From: Enterocloster bolteae
GTDB lineage: Bacteria > Bacillota > Clostridia > Lachnospirales > Lachnospiraceae
Reading direction: 5' to 3'
Assembly (NCBI RefSeq): GCF_002234575.2
Contig: NZ_CP022464.2
Location: 4,464,001-4,528,000 of the forward strand
DNA length: 64,000 nucleotides
Part shown: one piece after another, positions 9,017-16,367 of the stretch
Numbering within the stretch: position 1 is the stretch's first letter
Layout of the letters: each line of letters starts with the position of its first letter
Program-made: the position numbers and the translations under genes
Notes under the pieces: model-generated
Databases searched by the model: none
Told to the model about the DNA's origin: nothing
Seen by the model: the letters and a program-made list of their open reading frames with translations, nothing else

Positions 9017-9187
9017 ATGACTAACGAAATAGCAAAATTCACCTTACGCACTGATTCCGAATTAATGAAAAAATTACGGATTGTAGCTGATTATAATGGT
9101 CGTTCTGCCAATCGTGAGTTGGAAGTGCTTATAAAAAACCATGTTGCTGAATTTGAGAAGAAGCATGGAACAATAGACCTAAATTAA
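9017..9187 (+). CDS. Arc-family ribbon-helix-helix DNA-binding protein
   Basis: A 56-residue protein, MTNEIAKFTLRTDSELMKKL..., with the Arc layout: a short beta strand (AKFTLRTD), a helix ending near ADYNGRSANRELEVLI, and a charged tail. Arc-like proteins bind DNA as dimers of dimers and usually repress their own promoter. The ATG at 9017 has GGAGG eight bases upstream; an earlier ATG at 8993 has none. The promoter carries three direct repeats. It stands alone next to a broken resolvase gene, so it may be a leftover regulator of a lost mobile element. Confidence 0.8.
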   Translation: MTNEIAKFTLRTDSELMKKLRIVADYNGRSANRELEVLIKNHVAEFEKKHGTIDLN

Positions 9188-9236
9188 TGCCCCAGACATA
9201 AAAGAAGGAACCGAATTCCCATGTTGGGAACCTGTT

Positions 9237-9553
9237 CCTTCTATATGTGTCCGTATTAATATGTGGCTCTTTCAAAAACACAAGGTTGACTCCCTTGGTA
9301 AATAATTCCTCATATAGAGAAAAACCTTCCTCTGCATTCCTGGACATCCTGGAAAATGAATCAAATATAATCGTATCTCCTGTTTGAATTTTGAGAGTAT
9401 CTTATCCAGTCCTTTTCTACCCCCAGATTTTGTTCCTGTAAAAATCTCTTTCACAATGATGGCAAAGGGATAAGCAGCCAGTATACTCCTAACCTGTCTT
9501 TCTACATTCTGTTCCCCTGTTGATATTCTACCATACCCATATTCTTTGTTCAT
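9237..9553 (-). pseudogene. Serine resolvase/invertase, frameshifted and truncated
   Basis: From ATG 9553 the protein begins MNKEYGYGRISTGEQNVERQ, with the resolvase N-terminal serine in the YGRIST motif, then TGTKSGGRKGLDKIL. A one-base shift near 9395 moves the remainder (GDTIIFDSFSRMSRNAEEG...KGVNLVFLKEPHINTDTY) to another frame. The C-terminal DNA-binding domain is absent. The gene was probably part of a transposon or plasmid-derived element and cannot work now. Confidence 0.85.
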
Positions 9554-9673
9554 GTAATCATTCCTTTTAGTATTACTTTTCACGGTCATTATTACTGTTA
9601 CTATAATTATTATACCATACCAGAAGGGCATTTCCTTTAATTTGTCAACAGGTCCATAATATCTGTTTCTCTC

Positions 9674-9940
9674 TCAGCTGTTTAACACTTGAACAAACGC
9701 TCCATCCGAAATTGTATAGATATTATAGATAACACTATCCCATGTTGGCCAAAGCTCCGGAGTGGTTTCGATCACTTCAGGAATGAGTTCACCAACACCG
9801 TTCTCATCTATATCTTGTTTGCAATACAATCTTTTACAGAGCCTATGAAATCCTCATAATCTGCACACCACCACGAAACAATATACTCCCCCCACAGCAT
9901 TCTGCCCAACCCCGGAATGTATTGTCCGTGAGCAAATGTA
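9674..9940 (-). pseudogene. Remnant of a DxDxNGxxEL-repeat protein
   Basis: Two minus-strand frames join across a shift near 9813: the first ends in WWCADYEDFIGSVKDCI, the second reads DIDENGVGELIPEVIETTPE and ends in VQVLNS. The D-x-D-x-N-G-x-G-E-L pattern followed by an IYTISDGAFVQVL strand resembles calcium-loop repeats of secreted lipoproteins. Too short for a confident family. No other gene was seen between 9.55 and 10.0 kb. Confidence 0.4.
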
Positions 9941-9990
9941 AAACATGATTATCCCCCAAAAAAGTACACAAAATAAGCTTTCAACTCCAA

Positions 9991-10033
9991 CAAAGTTTGT
10001 GCACACTTTTTCGACAACAGGTGATACTATAAT
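9991..10033 (+). promoter_or_regulatory. Promoter region of small RNA copy 1
   Basis: TATAAT at 10028-10033, with ACTTTT 17 bp upstream as a poor -35. Further up, the stretch TTTGTGCACACTTTTT (around 9995-10010) is shared with copy 2 and contains the palindrome TGTGCACA, a possible activator site. In this copy only, TTCGACA (10010-10016, the reverse of the Spo0A box TGTCGAA) lies between -35 and -10, where Spo0A binding would block transcription. Confidence 0.5.
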
Positions 10034-10039
10034 AGACGT

Positions 10040-10133
10040 AACCCCCCCAATACATTATATAGTTTTTGCTACACCCCATAAAAAACGAAATACCTTCTCC
10101 TAAAATGGCCAGTTCCCCGACTGGCCATTTTAC
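10040..10133 (+). ncRNA. Probable small RNA, copy 1
   Basis: A transcript of about 95 nt is predicted from the TATAAT box to a terminator hairpin (arms 10102-10113 and 10120-10131, loop TCCCCG). It starts with a run of seven C and contains CCTTCTCCTA at 10093-10102, an anti-Shine-Dalgarno sequence. A second copy at about 14.65 kb is nearly identical over 90 bases, and the single difference inside the stem (GGCC..GGCC versus GACC..GGTC) keeps base pairing. No reading frame with a ribosome site is present. C-rich, SD-complementary RNAs in Firmicutes usually repress translation; that role is inferred. Confidence 0.65.
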
Positions 10134-10164
10134 TTTGTATTTTACATTGTCCACCGGGCATACT

Positions 10165-10539
10165 CTAATAAGGCGTTTCATCATCCAGCAGCTGAATCCG
10201 GAGCACATCACTGACCTGAGCCGGAGATATCTCCAAAACTTCTCCGATATAAGTGACTGATACGGTATTCCCTACCCTCAAATCCTTCACCGTTATGGGA
10301 ACGCCTCTCCATATAAGCTCTGTTTTATCTCCCACTGCCAGTTCAAAGGTCCCGCGTCCATTGATATCATTTATCTCCAATCCCTGAACCAGAAGGCGGT
10401 TTTCCCTTATCTCCTCGATGACGGCATAAAATGTGGTTCCAACCAGTGGTTGGACGCTCCTTCTTCCCCCATAGTAGCCGCCGGCCGCGGCTAACAGAAC
10501 AGCCAGTATAATGCTTACAGTATGTACAATCCGTTTCAT
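10165..10539 (-). CDS. Membrane-anchored protein of unknown function, OB-like
   Basis: A 124-residue protein with one N-terminal membrane segment (IVHTVSIILAVLLAAAGGYYGG) and an extracellular beta-rich part: FYAVIEEIRENRLLVQGLEIND, then ELAVGDKTELIWRG and LRVGNTVSVTYIGEVLEISP. Such a strand pattern resembles the YobA/DUF3221-type OB fold, in which short exported proteins measure or bind small ligands; the assignment is loose. The ATG at 10539 has GGGAGTGG upstream; an ATG seven codons earlier lacks a ribosome site. Confidence 0.65.
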   Translation of the reverse strand: MKRIVHTVSIILAVLLAAAGGYYGGRRSVQPLVGTTFYAVIEEIRENRLLVQGLEINDINGRGTFELAVGDKTELIWRGVPITVKDLRVGNTVSVTYIGEVLEISPAQVSDVLRIQLLDDETPY

Positions 10540-10721
10540 ATTCCACTCCCTTTGCTTCATTCTTATTCATAGAATAACATTACAGGAAGATTTTTTTAAT
10601 AAATAAACTATTAATTATTCTTACGTATTGGCAAATACTAAAGACTTTATAAGACGTTAATGCTAAACTGGTAAATAACATTTATCCGATTCAAATATGA
10701 TTTATTATAAAGGAGACTTCC

Positions 10722-11288
10722 ATGAACACATCAGCAAAAAGCGAACATACCGGAAACTCCGGATTTAAAAAGGAGGTTCTGGAGTGGGTCAAAATTCTGT
10801 TGGCCGCTGCTGCCATTGCCTTTGTCCTCAATACCTTTGTCATCGCCAACAGCTACATTCCTTCCGGTTCCATGGAGAATACCATTATGACAGGTGACCG
10901 GATCATCGGCTCCAGGCTTTCATACGCCTTCGGAGCACAGCCTCAGAGGGGGGATATCGTACTCTTTGACCACAAAGCGGAGCCGGGCAAGGACAAGACC
11001 CGGCTGGTAAAGCGAATCATAGGACTTCCAGGGGAAACCGTGGATATCCGTGATAACCAAATATACATCAATCAGTCGGACACTCCCCTGGATGAGCCAT
11101 ATCTTCCGGAACCCATGGACTCAGAGAACTATCATTTCCAGGTTCCGGAAGGCTGCTATCTCATGCTGGGTGACAACAGGAATCATTCCAGGGATGCCCG
11201 GGACTGGTCAGACCCCTTTGTTCCGGAGGAAGCCATAACTGCCAAGGCATTATTCCGCTATTTTCCAGGAATACACTGGATTTCCTAA
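10722..11288 (+). CDS. lepB: Signal peptidase I
   Basis: A 188-residue type I signal peptidase that cuts signal peptides from exported proteins at the outer face of the membrane. One membrane segment (about residues 24-43) anchors it. The catalytic serine is Ser50 in IPSGSMENT and the general base Lys97 in RLVKRIIGLPGE; the later box GDNRNHSRDARDWS is also complete. Size and layout match the Bacillus SipS class. It stands alone with an AAAGGAG ribosome site. Confidence 0.93.
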   Translation: MNTSAKSEHTGNSGFKKEVLEWVKILLAAAAIAFVLNTFVIANSYIPSGSMENTIMTGDRIIGSRLSYAFGAQPQRGDIVLFDHKAEPGKDKTRLVKRIIGLPGETVDIRDNQIYINQSDTPLDEPYLPEPMDSENYHFQVPEGCYLMLGDNRNHSRDARDWSDPFVPEEAITAKALFRYFPGIHWIS

Positions 11289-11321
11289 CCCTTATTACTG
11301 ATACAGACAATGAAAAATACG

Positions 11322-12131
11322 TTACTGATAAATATTATTAACCTTCCAGGCTCCTCCAAACTGATACATGGACAGGCCGGAATCCCCTCCCAGCTGCGCT
11401 CCGGCATTTCCAACTGCCTGCAGCCCGGATGCGTCCGTGGCAGTAACCGAATTACAGAGACGGTCCGTAAACAGCCTGCCGCCGCATTTGGAAATGAAGC
11501 TGGCCGCATCACTATATTCCGCTGATGTCCCATCCTCGTAAATTACATTCACCGGATAACTGCAAATCCTGGAAAGAGTTTCAATATCTCTGTACGAAAA
11601 GCATTTCTGGACTGTAGTGGCTGCTTCTTCCAGGTTTCCAATTTTGAGGGCCCCTGAATCACTGCCAGCCTGGCTGTTGTAATCACTATATATGTTGTTG
11701 ATCTTCCATTTTCCTCCAAATTTAAACAGGCTCAGACCTGCATCGCCGCCCATCTGTACTCCTGCATTCCCCACTTCCTTTAACTTTGAAACATCTGTGG
11801 ATGCGATGGCAGACTTCATTCCCTCTGTGAAAACGGGACCGGTCCCCAGCGCCAGCAGCTCTGACTTGCTTTTAAGTTCAGTCAATTCGCCGGATGCATA
11901 TGATATGATAAGAGGAAAGCTGCATAAATCCGCCAATGCATTCAGGTCTTGTTTCTTAAATGCGGATTTTATCCTGGAAGCCGCGTCCTTGATTTTTTTC
12001 TGTCCCTCCCGTCTCTGCTTTGCGGAATAAGCAGCCGCGGGTTTTTTGGATGCAGCATACACAGGCATTGCGGGAACTGCGTTTGCAAGAGCCAGTGTAC
12101 AGATGGTAATGACAGCTAAATGTTTTTTCAT
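11322..12131 (-). CDS. Secreted protein with two tandem copies of one domain
   Basis: A 269-residue exported protein with a signal peptide ending near PVYAAS. After a lysine-rich linker there are two homologous halves of about 90 residues, each running from a helix (LNALADLCSFPLIISY / IETLSRICSYPVNVIY) to a closing VGNAGVQMGGDAGLSLFKFG...KWKINNIY / VGNAGAQLGGDSGLSMYQFG...AWKVNNIY. The shape resembles NTF2/DUF4878-like small exported domains, but no catalytic residues stand out. It is probably an internal duplication. Function unknown. An AAAAGGAGA ribosome site supports the start. Confidence 0.7.
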   Translation of the reverse strand: MKKHLAVITICTLALANAVPAMPVYAASKKPAAAYSAKQRREGQKKIKDAASRIKSAFKKQDLNALADLCSFPLIISYASGELTELKSKSELLALGTGPVFTEGMKSAIASTDVSKLKEVGNAGVQMGGDAGLSLFKFGGKWKINNIYSDYNSQAGSDSGALKIGNLEEAATTVQKCFSYRDIETLSRICSYPVNVIYEDGTSAEYSDAASFISKCGGRLFTDRLCNSVTATDASGLQAVGNAGAQLGGDSGLSMYQFGGAWKVNNIYQ

Positions 12132-12256
12132 GGTAAATCTCCTTTTCGTCTAAATTATTTTAAGTTCCATACGGGTTCATACAATTAGACGGGAGAGCTT
12201 TCATAAAAGTTGCACATAGTAAAAATAAGTTTCAGATAAACAGGTGAGGTGTATTC

Positions 12257-13024
12257 ATGGAAAGAGAAAAGGGCATTGCATACTGCGGGCTTGCCTGCTG
12301 TGTGTGCAGCGAAAATGTTCTTTGTCCTGGCTGCCGCAGCGGCGGCTGCCCGGGCAGAGAAACCTGCAAACCGTTTAACTGCTGCATAAAAAACAGATGG
12401 GAGGGATGCTGGGAATGTCCTCAGTTCCCCTGCGGTGCTGCCATCTTGCAAAAAACCAGGATTCAGGTATTTGCAGATTTTGCTAAGGAATATGGCATGG
12501 ACTCCCTGATAGACGCACTGGAGAAAAACCAATGCCGTGGTGTTGTATATCATTATCCCAATTTGCTGATGGGGGATTATGATAGTTTGAGCAGCCAACA
12601 GCAAATTCTGCATCTCCTGCTGAATGGACCGCAAGACCGTATAAAAGGCGGCATTTTTATGCAATCATTCATACCGTGGCTTGACCGTATAATGGCCGGC
12701 CCCCTGCCGGAGGAAATCATTGCCGTCAACTTTAATCTCTATGATGATGGAGACAGCTGCTGGTCCATGGAGTTCACCGGAACCCGCAGCTTCGACGCGT
12801 ATGACCCGGACTGGGCCTGTGACGAAGTATTTACTTCCCGTGACAGCACTCTCCACTGGGTACAAAATACCGGCTGGCAGCAGGTGCTGGAGGATACGGT
12901 ACATACAATACGTGCTTATCTGGCAAATGGAACATACTCCGGCAGGTTAAAGGCGTATCAGGGAATCGGTGCAGGGTTTGTTGATGGGGATATCGTCATT
13001 CTGTATGAAACTCCCAAAGAATAG
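12257..13024 (+). CDS. DUF3795-type cysteine-rich protein with extra C-terminal domain
   Basis: A 255-residue protein. The first 65 residues are cysteine-rich (YCGLACCVCSENVLCPGC, CPGRETCKPFNCC, CWECPQFPCG), the hallmark of DUF3795, thought to bind zinc or another metal. The region to about residue 110 fits the rest of that domain (FADFAKEYGMDSLIDALEKN). The remaining 140 residues are a separate alpha/beta domain with no family I can name. The combination may couple metal sensing to some other activity, but that is a guess. Confidence 0.7.
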   Translation: MEREKGIAYCGLACCVCSENVLCPGCRSGGCPGRETCKPFNCCIKNRWEGCWECPQFPCGAAILQKTRIQVFADFAKEYGMDSLIDALEKNQCRGVVYHYPNLLMGDYDSLSSQQQILHLLLNGPQDRIKGGIFMQSFIPWLDRIMAGPLPEEIIAVNFNLYDDGDSCWSMEFTGTRSFDAYDPDWACDEVFTSRDSTLHWVQNTGWQQVLEDTVHTIRAYLANGTYSGRLKAYQGIGAGFVDGDIVILYETPKE

Positions 13025-13056
13025 CAAAGAACAGGCTGGCAATACGCGTATATAAA

Positions 13057-13098
13057 ACAAACAGCATTTCGTGCCGTATCGGCCAAAATGCTGTTTGT
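13057..13098 (+). terminator. Terminator after the DUF3795 gene
   Basis: Arms ACAAACAGCATTT and AAAATGCTGTTTGT form a strong stem 30 bases after the stop codon. The right arm merges into the first unit of the 20-bp repeat that follows. Confidence 0.65.
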
Positions 13099-13221
13099 CT
13101 ATGCCCGGCTATGTCTGTTTACTCCCGGCTATGTCTGTTTACGCCCGGTTATGTCTGTTTACTCCCGGTTATGTTCGTTTATTCCCGGTTATGTTCGTTT
13201 ATTCCCGGTTATGTCCGTTCG
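13091..13221. repeat. 20-bp minisatellite
   Basis: Five full units and partial ends of ATGTCTGTTTACTCCCGGCT, drifting to ATGTTCGTTTATTCCCGGTT. As 20 is not a multiple of 3, three overlapping frames look open with repeating SRLCLFTPGYV-type peptides; these are artefacts. Non-coding between two genes. Confidence 0.85.
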
Positions 13222-13292
13222 TATTATGCTGCGCCAGACAGCTCTGCACACCTTTTGGATAGAAGTTCCGGCAGGTTCCCGGCAGAGTCAGA

Positions 13293-13667
13293 TTAAGGTT
13301 CTGCCTTCCACAAACCATGCAGGTTGCAATATGCGTATGCAGCCTCTGCCTCATCTCCTTCACAGAGCATAAACTCTGCCTGCGGCTTCTGTCCCGGCTG
13401 CAGCTCTTTTCTCTGATTTCCCTGTCTGGTAGCCAGAGCAATCCACTGGATATAGTGTTCCGGAATCATGGGGTGCTCGGCTGAGCCTACTGTGACAGTG
13501 ACCTTAGACCCATCTATCTGAATGACAGGCACATGCTTTTCAACTGCTGCATCTGTGGTGTTTGGAACCAGTTCCTGCATCTTTTCCCCACAACAGACAA
13601 CCGGGACACCGCTGCTCTTCACATAGGCAATTATGTTGCCGCAGTGATTACAAATATAAAATTTCAT
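13293..13667 (-). CDS. dfx: Desulfoferrodoxin (2Fe superoxide reductase)
   Basis: A 124-residue superoxide reductase, which reduces superoxide to peroxide in the cytoplasm of anaerobes. The N-terminal rubredoxin-like knot has all four cysteines (C6, C9, C25, C26), so centre I should be present. The catalytic iron ligands are H45 (EKHVP), H65 and H71 (AEHPMIPEHYI), C114 and H117 (CNLHGLW). The start at 13667 has AAGGAGG seven bases upstream; longer starts have none. Monocistronic. Confidence 0.93.
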   Translation of the reverse strand: MKFYICNHCGNIIAYVKSSGVPVVCCGEKMQELVPNTTDAAVEKHVPVIQIDGSKVTVTVGSAEHPMIPEHYIQWIALATRQGNQRKELQPGQKPQAEFMLCEGDEAEAAYAYCNLHGLWKAEP

Positions 13668-13942
13668 GTTGTACCTCCTTTTTTTATGTATGGTCTGAAT
13701 CCAGTCTATCACAATTCTGTCTTATTGCAAGACAATGGAGGAAAATTAACAATAGCATAACAGCTATAACGGCCGTAATCAGGCCCTAATCAGCATGATG
13801 CTCAGCCCGGCCTGTCTATTCACAAACTTCTCACATTCTGTTCATAAATCCGTTACAGAATCATAAAATTCTCCTCACATTTTATGGATATACTAATTTA
13901 TGTAAAGAGCTAATGCTAATTAAACTTTTTTTCATAATACTC

Positions 13943-13981
13943 GGCCGGAGGGATGAAATCCTTCCGGCCTCCTCCTTTTTA
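13943..13981 (+). terminator. Orphan terminator-like hairpin
   Basis: GGCCGGAGGG and CCTTCCGGCC form a strong stem with a 7-nt loop, followed by CTCCTCCTTTTT. No gene ends just upstream on the plus strand (13.72-13.94 kb holds none), so it may end a short untranslated RNA or act on read-through. Confidence 0.55.
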
Positions 13982-14043
13982 TTCAACTTTCTGGATTCTT
14001 TTTACTATCCCGGCATATGATAATTAAAAAAGGATATTTTTTT

Positions 14044-14523
14044 ATGAAATATGAAAATCTGACTCCCGTAGTTGGGGTCATTACCAACATTTCCACACAG
14101 GAAGGGGATTGCTGTACCCAGGTTATAACCCTCAGTGTTGAGGGACAGCCCGTCAACATGATTCTATCCGATGACACCTTTGTGGTGGACACCATGCGCC
14201 TGATGCCAGGTATGCGTGTGGCTGCGTTTTATGACAACACCCTGCCGGTCCCCCTCATCTACCCGCCTCAATACCAGGCTGATTTAATCGCTGTAGTCAG
14301 GCCGGAGGAGGATGTAAACCTTTCCTGGTTTGATGAAACCCTCACTGCCTCTGATCAATCGCTGAAGCTGAACCTGTATCAGTCCACAGTTTTGTCAACC
14401 TTAAACGGCCAGCCATATTTCTGTTTCCCGGCAAATCATTTCCTGCTGGTATATTATGCGGCTGCCACAAAGAGCATACCGCCACAGACAGCTCCTAACC
14501 GGGTCATAGTGCTGTGTTCATAG
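14044..14523 (+). CDS. Conserved-looking protein of unknown function
   Basis: A 160-residue protein, MKYENLTPVVGVITNISTQEGDCCTQVITL..., rich in beta strands: an OB-like first half (VVGVITNI, VITLSVEGQPVNMIL, MRLMPGMRVAAFYDNTLPVPLIYPPQYQA) followed by a less clear second half ending in ANHFLLVYYAAATKSIPP. No signal peptide, cofactor or catalytic motif. The ATG at 14044 follows AAAAAGGA; a nine-codon longer start lacks a site. I do not recognise the family. Confidence 0.6.
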   Translation: MKYENLTPVVGVITNISTQEGDCCTQVITLSVEGQPVNMILSDDTFVVDTMRLMPGMRVAAFYDNTLPVPLIYPPQYQADLIAVVRPEEDVNLSWFDETLTASDQSLKLNLYQSTVLSTLNGQPYFCFPANHFLLVYYAAATKSIPPQTAPNRVIVLCS

Positions 14524-14603
14524 ACCTGTAAGGAATTATTTTTTTTCATTTTCACAAGACCGTTGTAAGAATGCATAAAATAGTTTTTTTCATTCTGCAA
14601 ACT

Positions 14604-14741
14604 TTGTGCACACTTTTTGGATAGCGTATGCTATTATAATTAACGTAAACCCCCCCAATACATTATATAGTTTTTGTTACACCCCATAAGAAACGAAATA
14701 CCTTCTCCTAAAATGACCAGTTCCCCGACTGGTCATTTTAC
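14604..14741 (+). ncRNA. Probable small RNA, copy 2, with its promoter
   Basis: Second copy of the RNA at 10.04 kb. The shared upstream element TTTGTGCACACTTTTT lies at about 14604-14618 and TATAAT at 14635-14640; the transcript should run from about 14647 to 14741. It keeps the seven-C run, the anti-Shine-Dalgarno CCTTCTCCTA (14701-14710) and the terminator stem (14710-14721 with 14728-14739), where a G-to-A change in the left arm is matched by C-to-T in the right arm. The sequence between -35 and -10 differs from copy 1 and lacks its Spo0A-like box, so the two may be regulated differently. The rest of 14.52-14.87 kb holds no gene. Confidence 0.65.
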
Positions 14742-14814
14742 TTTGCTGTTTTATTGGTTCCATATTTTTGCAAATATCGGGAAAATATTTTTTCTGTTTT
14801 TTTATTAAAAGTAC

Positions 14815-14843
14815 TGGACAAACTGAATTTTATATGATATTAT
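14815..14843 (+). promoter_or_regulatory. Promoter of first tRNA-Glu
   Basis: TGGACA and TATTAT separated by 17 bp. A leader (GCTGTCGCTGAGAT...) to the tRNA 5' end is shared with the second copy. Confidence 0.7.
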
Positions 14844-14873
14844 ATATAAGCTGTCGCTGAGATGCACAGATAA

Positions 14874-14945
14874 GGCCTGATGGTCAAGCGGCTAAGACGA
14901 CGCCCTCTCACGGCGTAAACCCGGGTTCGATTCCCGGTCAGGTCA
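14874..14945 (+). tRNA. tRNA-Glu (CTC)
   Basis: A 72-nt cloverleaf: acceptor GGCCTGA pairs with TCAGGTC, D-arm GGTCAAGCGGCTAAGAC, anticodon stem CGCC/GGCG around loop CTCTCAC (anticodon CTC, glutamate), T-arm CCGGGTTCGATTCCCGG. CCA is not encoded. Identical to the copy 234 bases downstream. Confidence 0.95.
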
Positions 14946-14947
14946 TG

Positions 14948-14984
14948 AAAACAAGCAGACAAAACTGCTTGTTTTTTATTTTTT
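14948..14984 (+). terminator. Terminator of first tRNA-Glu
   Basis: AAAACAAGCAG / CTGCTTGTTTT stem followed by a T-rich tail, immediately after the tRNA. Confidence 0.8.
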
Positions 14985-15048
14985 CGGACTCCAAACTATT
15001 GTAAAATTAAGTAAATACATTTTCAAATTACATTTTTTCAAAAAATAC

Positions 15049-15077
15049 TGGACAAACAAAAAACTTTATGGTATTAT
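15049..15077 (+). promoter_or_regulatory. Promoter of second tRNA-Glu
   Basis: TGGACA, a 17-bp spacer and TATTAT, the same boxes and spacing as the first copy although most spacer bases differ. Confidence 0.7.
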
Positions 15078-15107
15078 AAACAAGCTGTCGCTGAGATATA
15101 CAGACAA

Positions 15108-15179
15108 GGCCTGATGGTCAAGCGGCTAAGACGACGCCCTCTCACGGCGTAAACCCGGGTTCGATTCCCGGTCAGGTCA
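15108..15179 (+). tRNA. tRNA-Glu (CTC), second copy
   Basis: Same 72 bases as the tRNA at 14874, with anticodon CTC. It has its own promoter and terminator, so the pair is a duplication of the whole transcription unit and not a polycistronic array. Confidence 0.95.
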
Positions 15180-15181
15180 TG

Positions 15182-15218
15182 AAAAAAGCAAGCAGATGAA
15201 ACTGCTTGCTTTTTTGTT
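15182..15218 (+). terminator. Terminator of second tRNA-Glu
   Basis: AAAAAAGCAAGCAG / CTGCTTGCTTTTTT stem with a T tail. Similar in form to the first terminator but not identical. Confidence 0.8.
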
Positions 15219-15245
15219 GTTCTATTCTTCACCGTTTCTTGCGCA

Positions 15246-15830
15246 TTATTTTATTTCCATGCGCGTCCTTGTTTCTGCATCAATCAGGCTGCGCAGGGCT
15301 TCCAGCCGTTCATCCTGCTCAAAGTATTCCTTTCCGTATTCCAGATTAAATCCATAGTCAAACCCGGCAGGATTTCTTCCCTGGCTGTGCTGGATAATGG
15401 TTTCCGCCTTATCCAGGGCTTTTACAAATCTGGCTTCCGGGGTAATGCCCTGACTGTATTCCTCCCACAGCCCGGACACCTCCCCTTCCTCTCCTTTTGG
15501 CAAAAAACCGCATATCCGCTGTACATCTTCCCTTTCCTGGTTCAGTTTATCACCGGCGTCCGGCCGCAATGCTGCCGATATGTCTCCGCTGTACCGTTCC
15601 CCCAGGTCGTGAACAAGGCACATCATCAGTACTTTCTCCCTGTCCAGTTCCGGAAATTCCCTGCACATCACCCCGGCAAACAGAGCCAGGCGCCAGGAGT
15701 GCTCCGCAGTGCTCTCCTGCCGTCCCTCAGCAGTCCAGGCAGTGCGCAGAGTGGACTTAAGGCCCTCAGCCTCCTTTATGAAATCTGTGTATGCTTCCAC
15801 TTCACTCCCCTTGTTACTGCCAATCCTCAT
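15246..15830 (-). CDS. HD-domain hydrolase, YfbR-like
   Basis: A 194-residue metal-dependent phosphohydrolase. The HD-domain residues are all present: H in STAEHSWRLA, the HD pair in CLVHDLGERYSGD, and the distal D in VKALDKAETIIQH. The layout matches the YfbR/HD_3 class, whose members remove phosphate from 5'-deoxynucleotides. A role in nucleotide clean-up is likely. It follows smpB on the same strand by about 20 bases, so it is probably the last gene of an rnr-smpB operon. GAGAGGA ribosome site. Confidence 0.82.
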   Translation of the reverse strand: MRIGSNKGSEVEAYTDFIKEAEGLKSTLRTAWTAEGRQESTAEHSWRLALFAGVMCREFPELDREKVLMMCLVHDLGERYSGDISAALRPDAGDKLNQEREDVQRICGFLPKGEEGEVSGLWEEYSQGITPEARFVKALDKAETIIQHSQGRNPAGFDYGFNLEYGKEYFEQDERLEALRSLIDAETRTRMEIK

Positions 15831-15851
15831 AATATCCTCTCGTTCCTATCC

Positions 15852-16319
15852 CTAATACAGATTTTTTACCTTAAATTCCTTTTCCAGTTCCCTTCTCTGG
15901 TCCTTCTTGGCAATGTCTGCCCGCTTGTCGTAGAGCTTCTTACCACGGGCCAGACCCACCTCTACCTTCACCAGACTGCCTTTAAAATAAACCTGGAGAG
16001 GCACCAGGGTATAGCCCTTCTCCGCAATCTTGCCGTTCAGCTTCATGATTTCGTATTTATGCAGCAAAAGCCTTCTGACACGCAGAGGATCTTTATTGAA
16101 TATATTTCCCTTCTCATAGGGGCTGATGTGCATACCGCACACATACACCTCACCTCTGTCAATCTTCACAAAGGCTTCCTTAACGCTGCATTTTCCCATG
16201 CGAATGGATTTCACCTCCGTGCCAAAGAGCTCGATGCCCGCCTCGTATTTCTCATCAATAAAATAATCATGGTATGCCTTCTTATTGTTCGCAACCAGTT
16301 TAATACTTTCCTTCCCCAT
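15852..16319 (-). CDS. smpB: SsrA-binding protein SmpB
   Basis: A 155-residue protein that binds the tRNA-like part of tmRNA and brings it to stalled ribosomes. Family signatures are clear: NKKAYHDYFIDEKYEAGIEL, GTEVKSIRMGKCSVKEAFV, and the C-terminal GLARGKKLYDKRADIAKKDQ segment that enters the decoding site. It sits about 50 bases after rnr on the same strand, the common Firmicute order; the RNA partner ssrA is at 4.3 kb in this window. Confidence 0.96.
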   Translation of the reverse strand: MGKESIKLVANNKKAYHDYFIDEKYEAGIELFGTEVKSIRMGKCSVKEAFVKIDRGEVYVCGMHISPYEKGNIFNKDPLRVRRLLLHKYEIMKLNGKIAEKGYTLVPLQVYFKGSLVKVEVGLARGKKLYDKRADIAKKDQRRELEKEFKVKNLY

Positions 16320-16367
16320 GGTGTTTCCCTTTCTTTCCAGTCATAATTGCATGTATGACTTACAGCC

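Noticed and set aside
4660..10000. Intact integrative element at ssrA
   Set aside because: No integrase gene and no duplicated ssrA 3' end were found; only remnants are present.
13091..13221. CRISPR-like array
   Set aside because: The 20-bp units are directly joined with no spacers. The same holds for the 14-bp repeats at 20.2 kb and 45-bp repeats at 26.4 kb.
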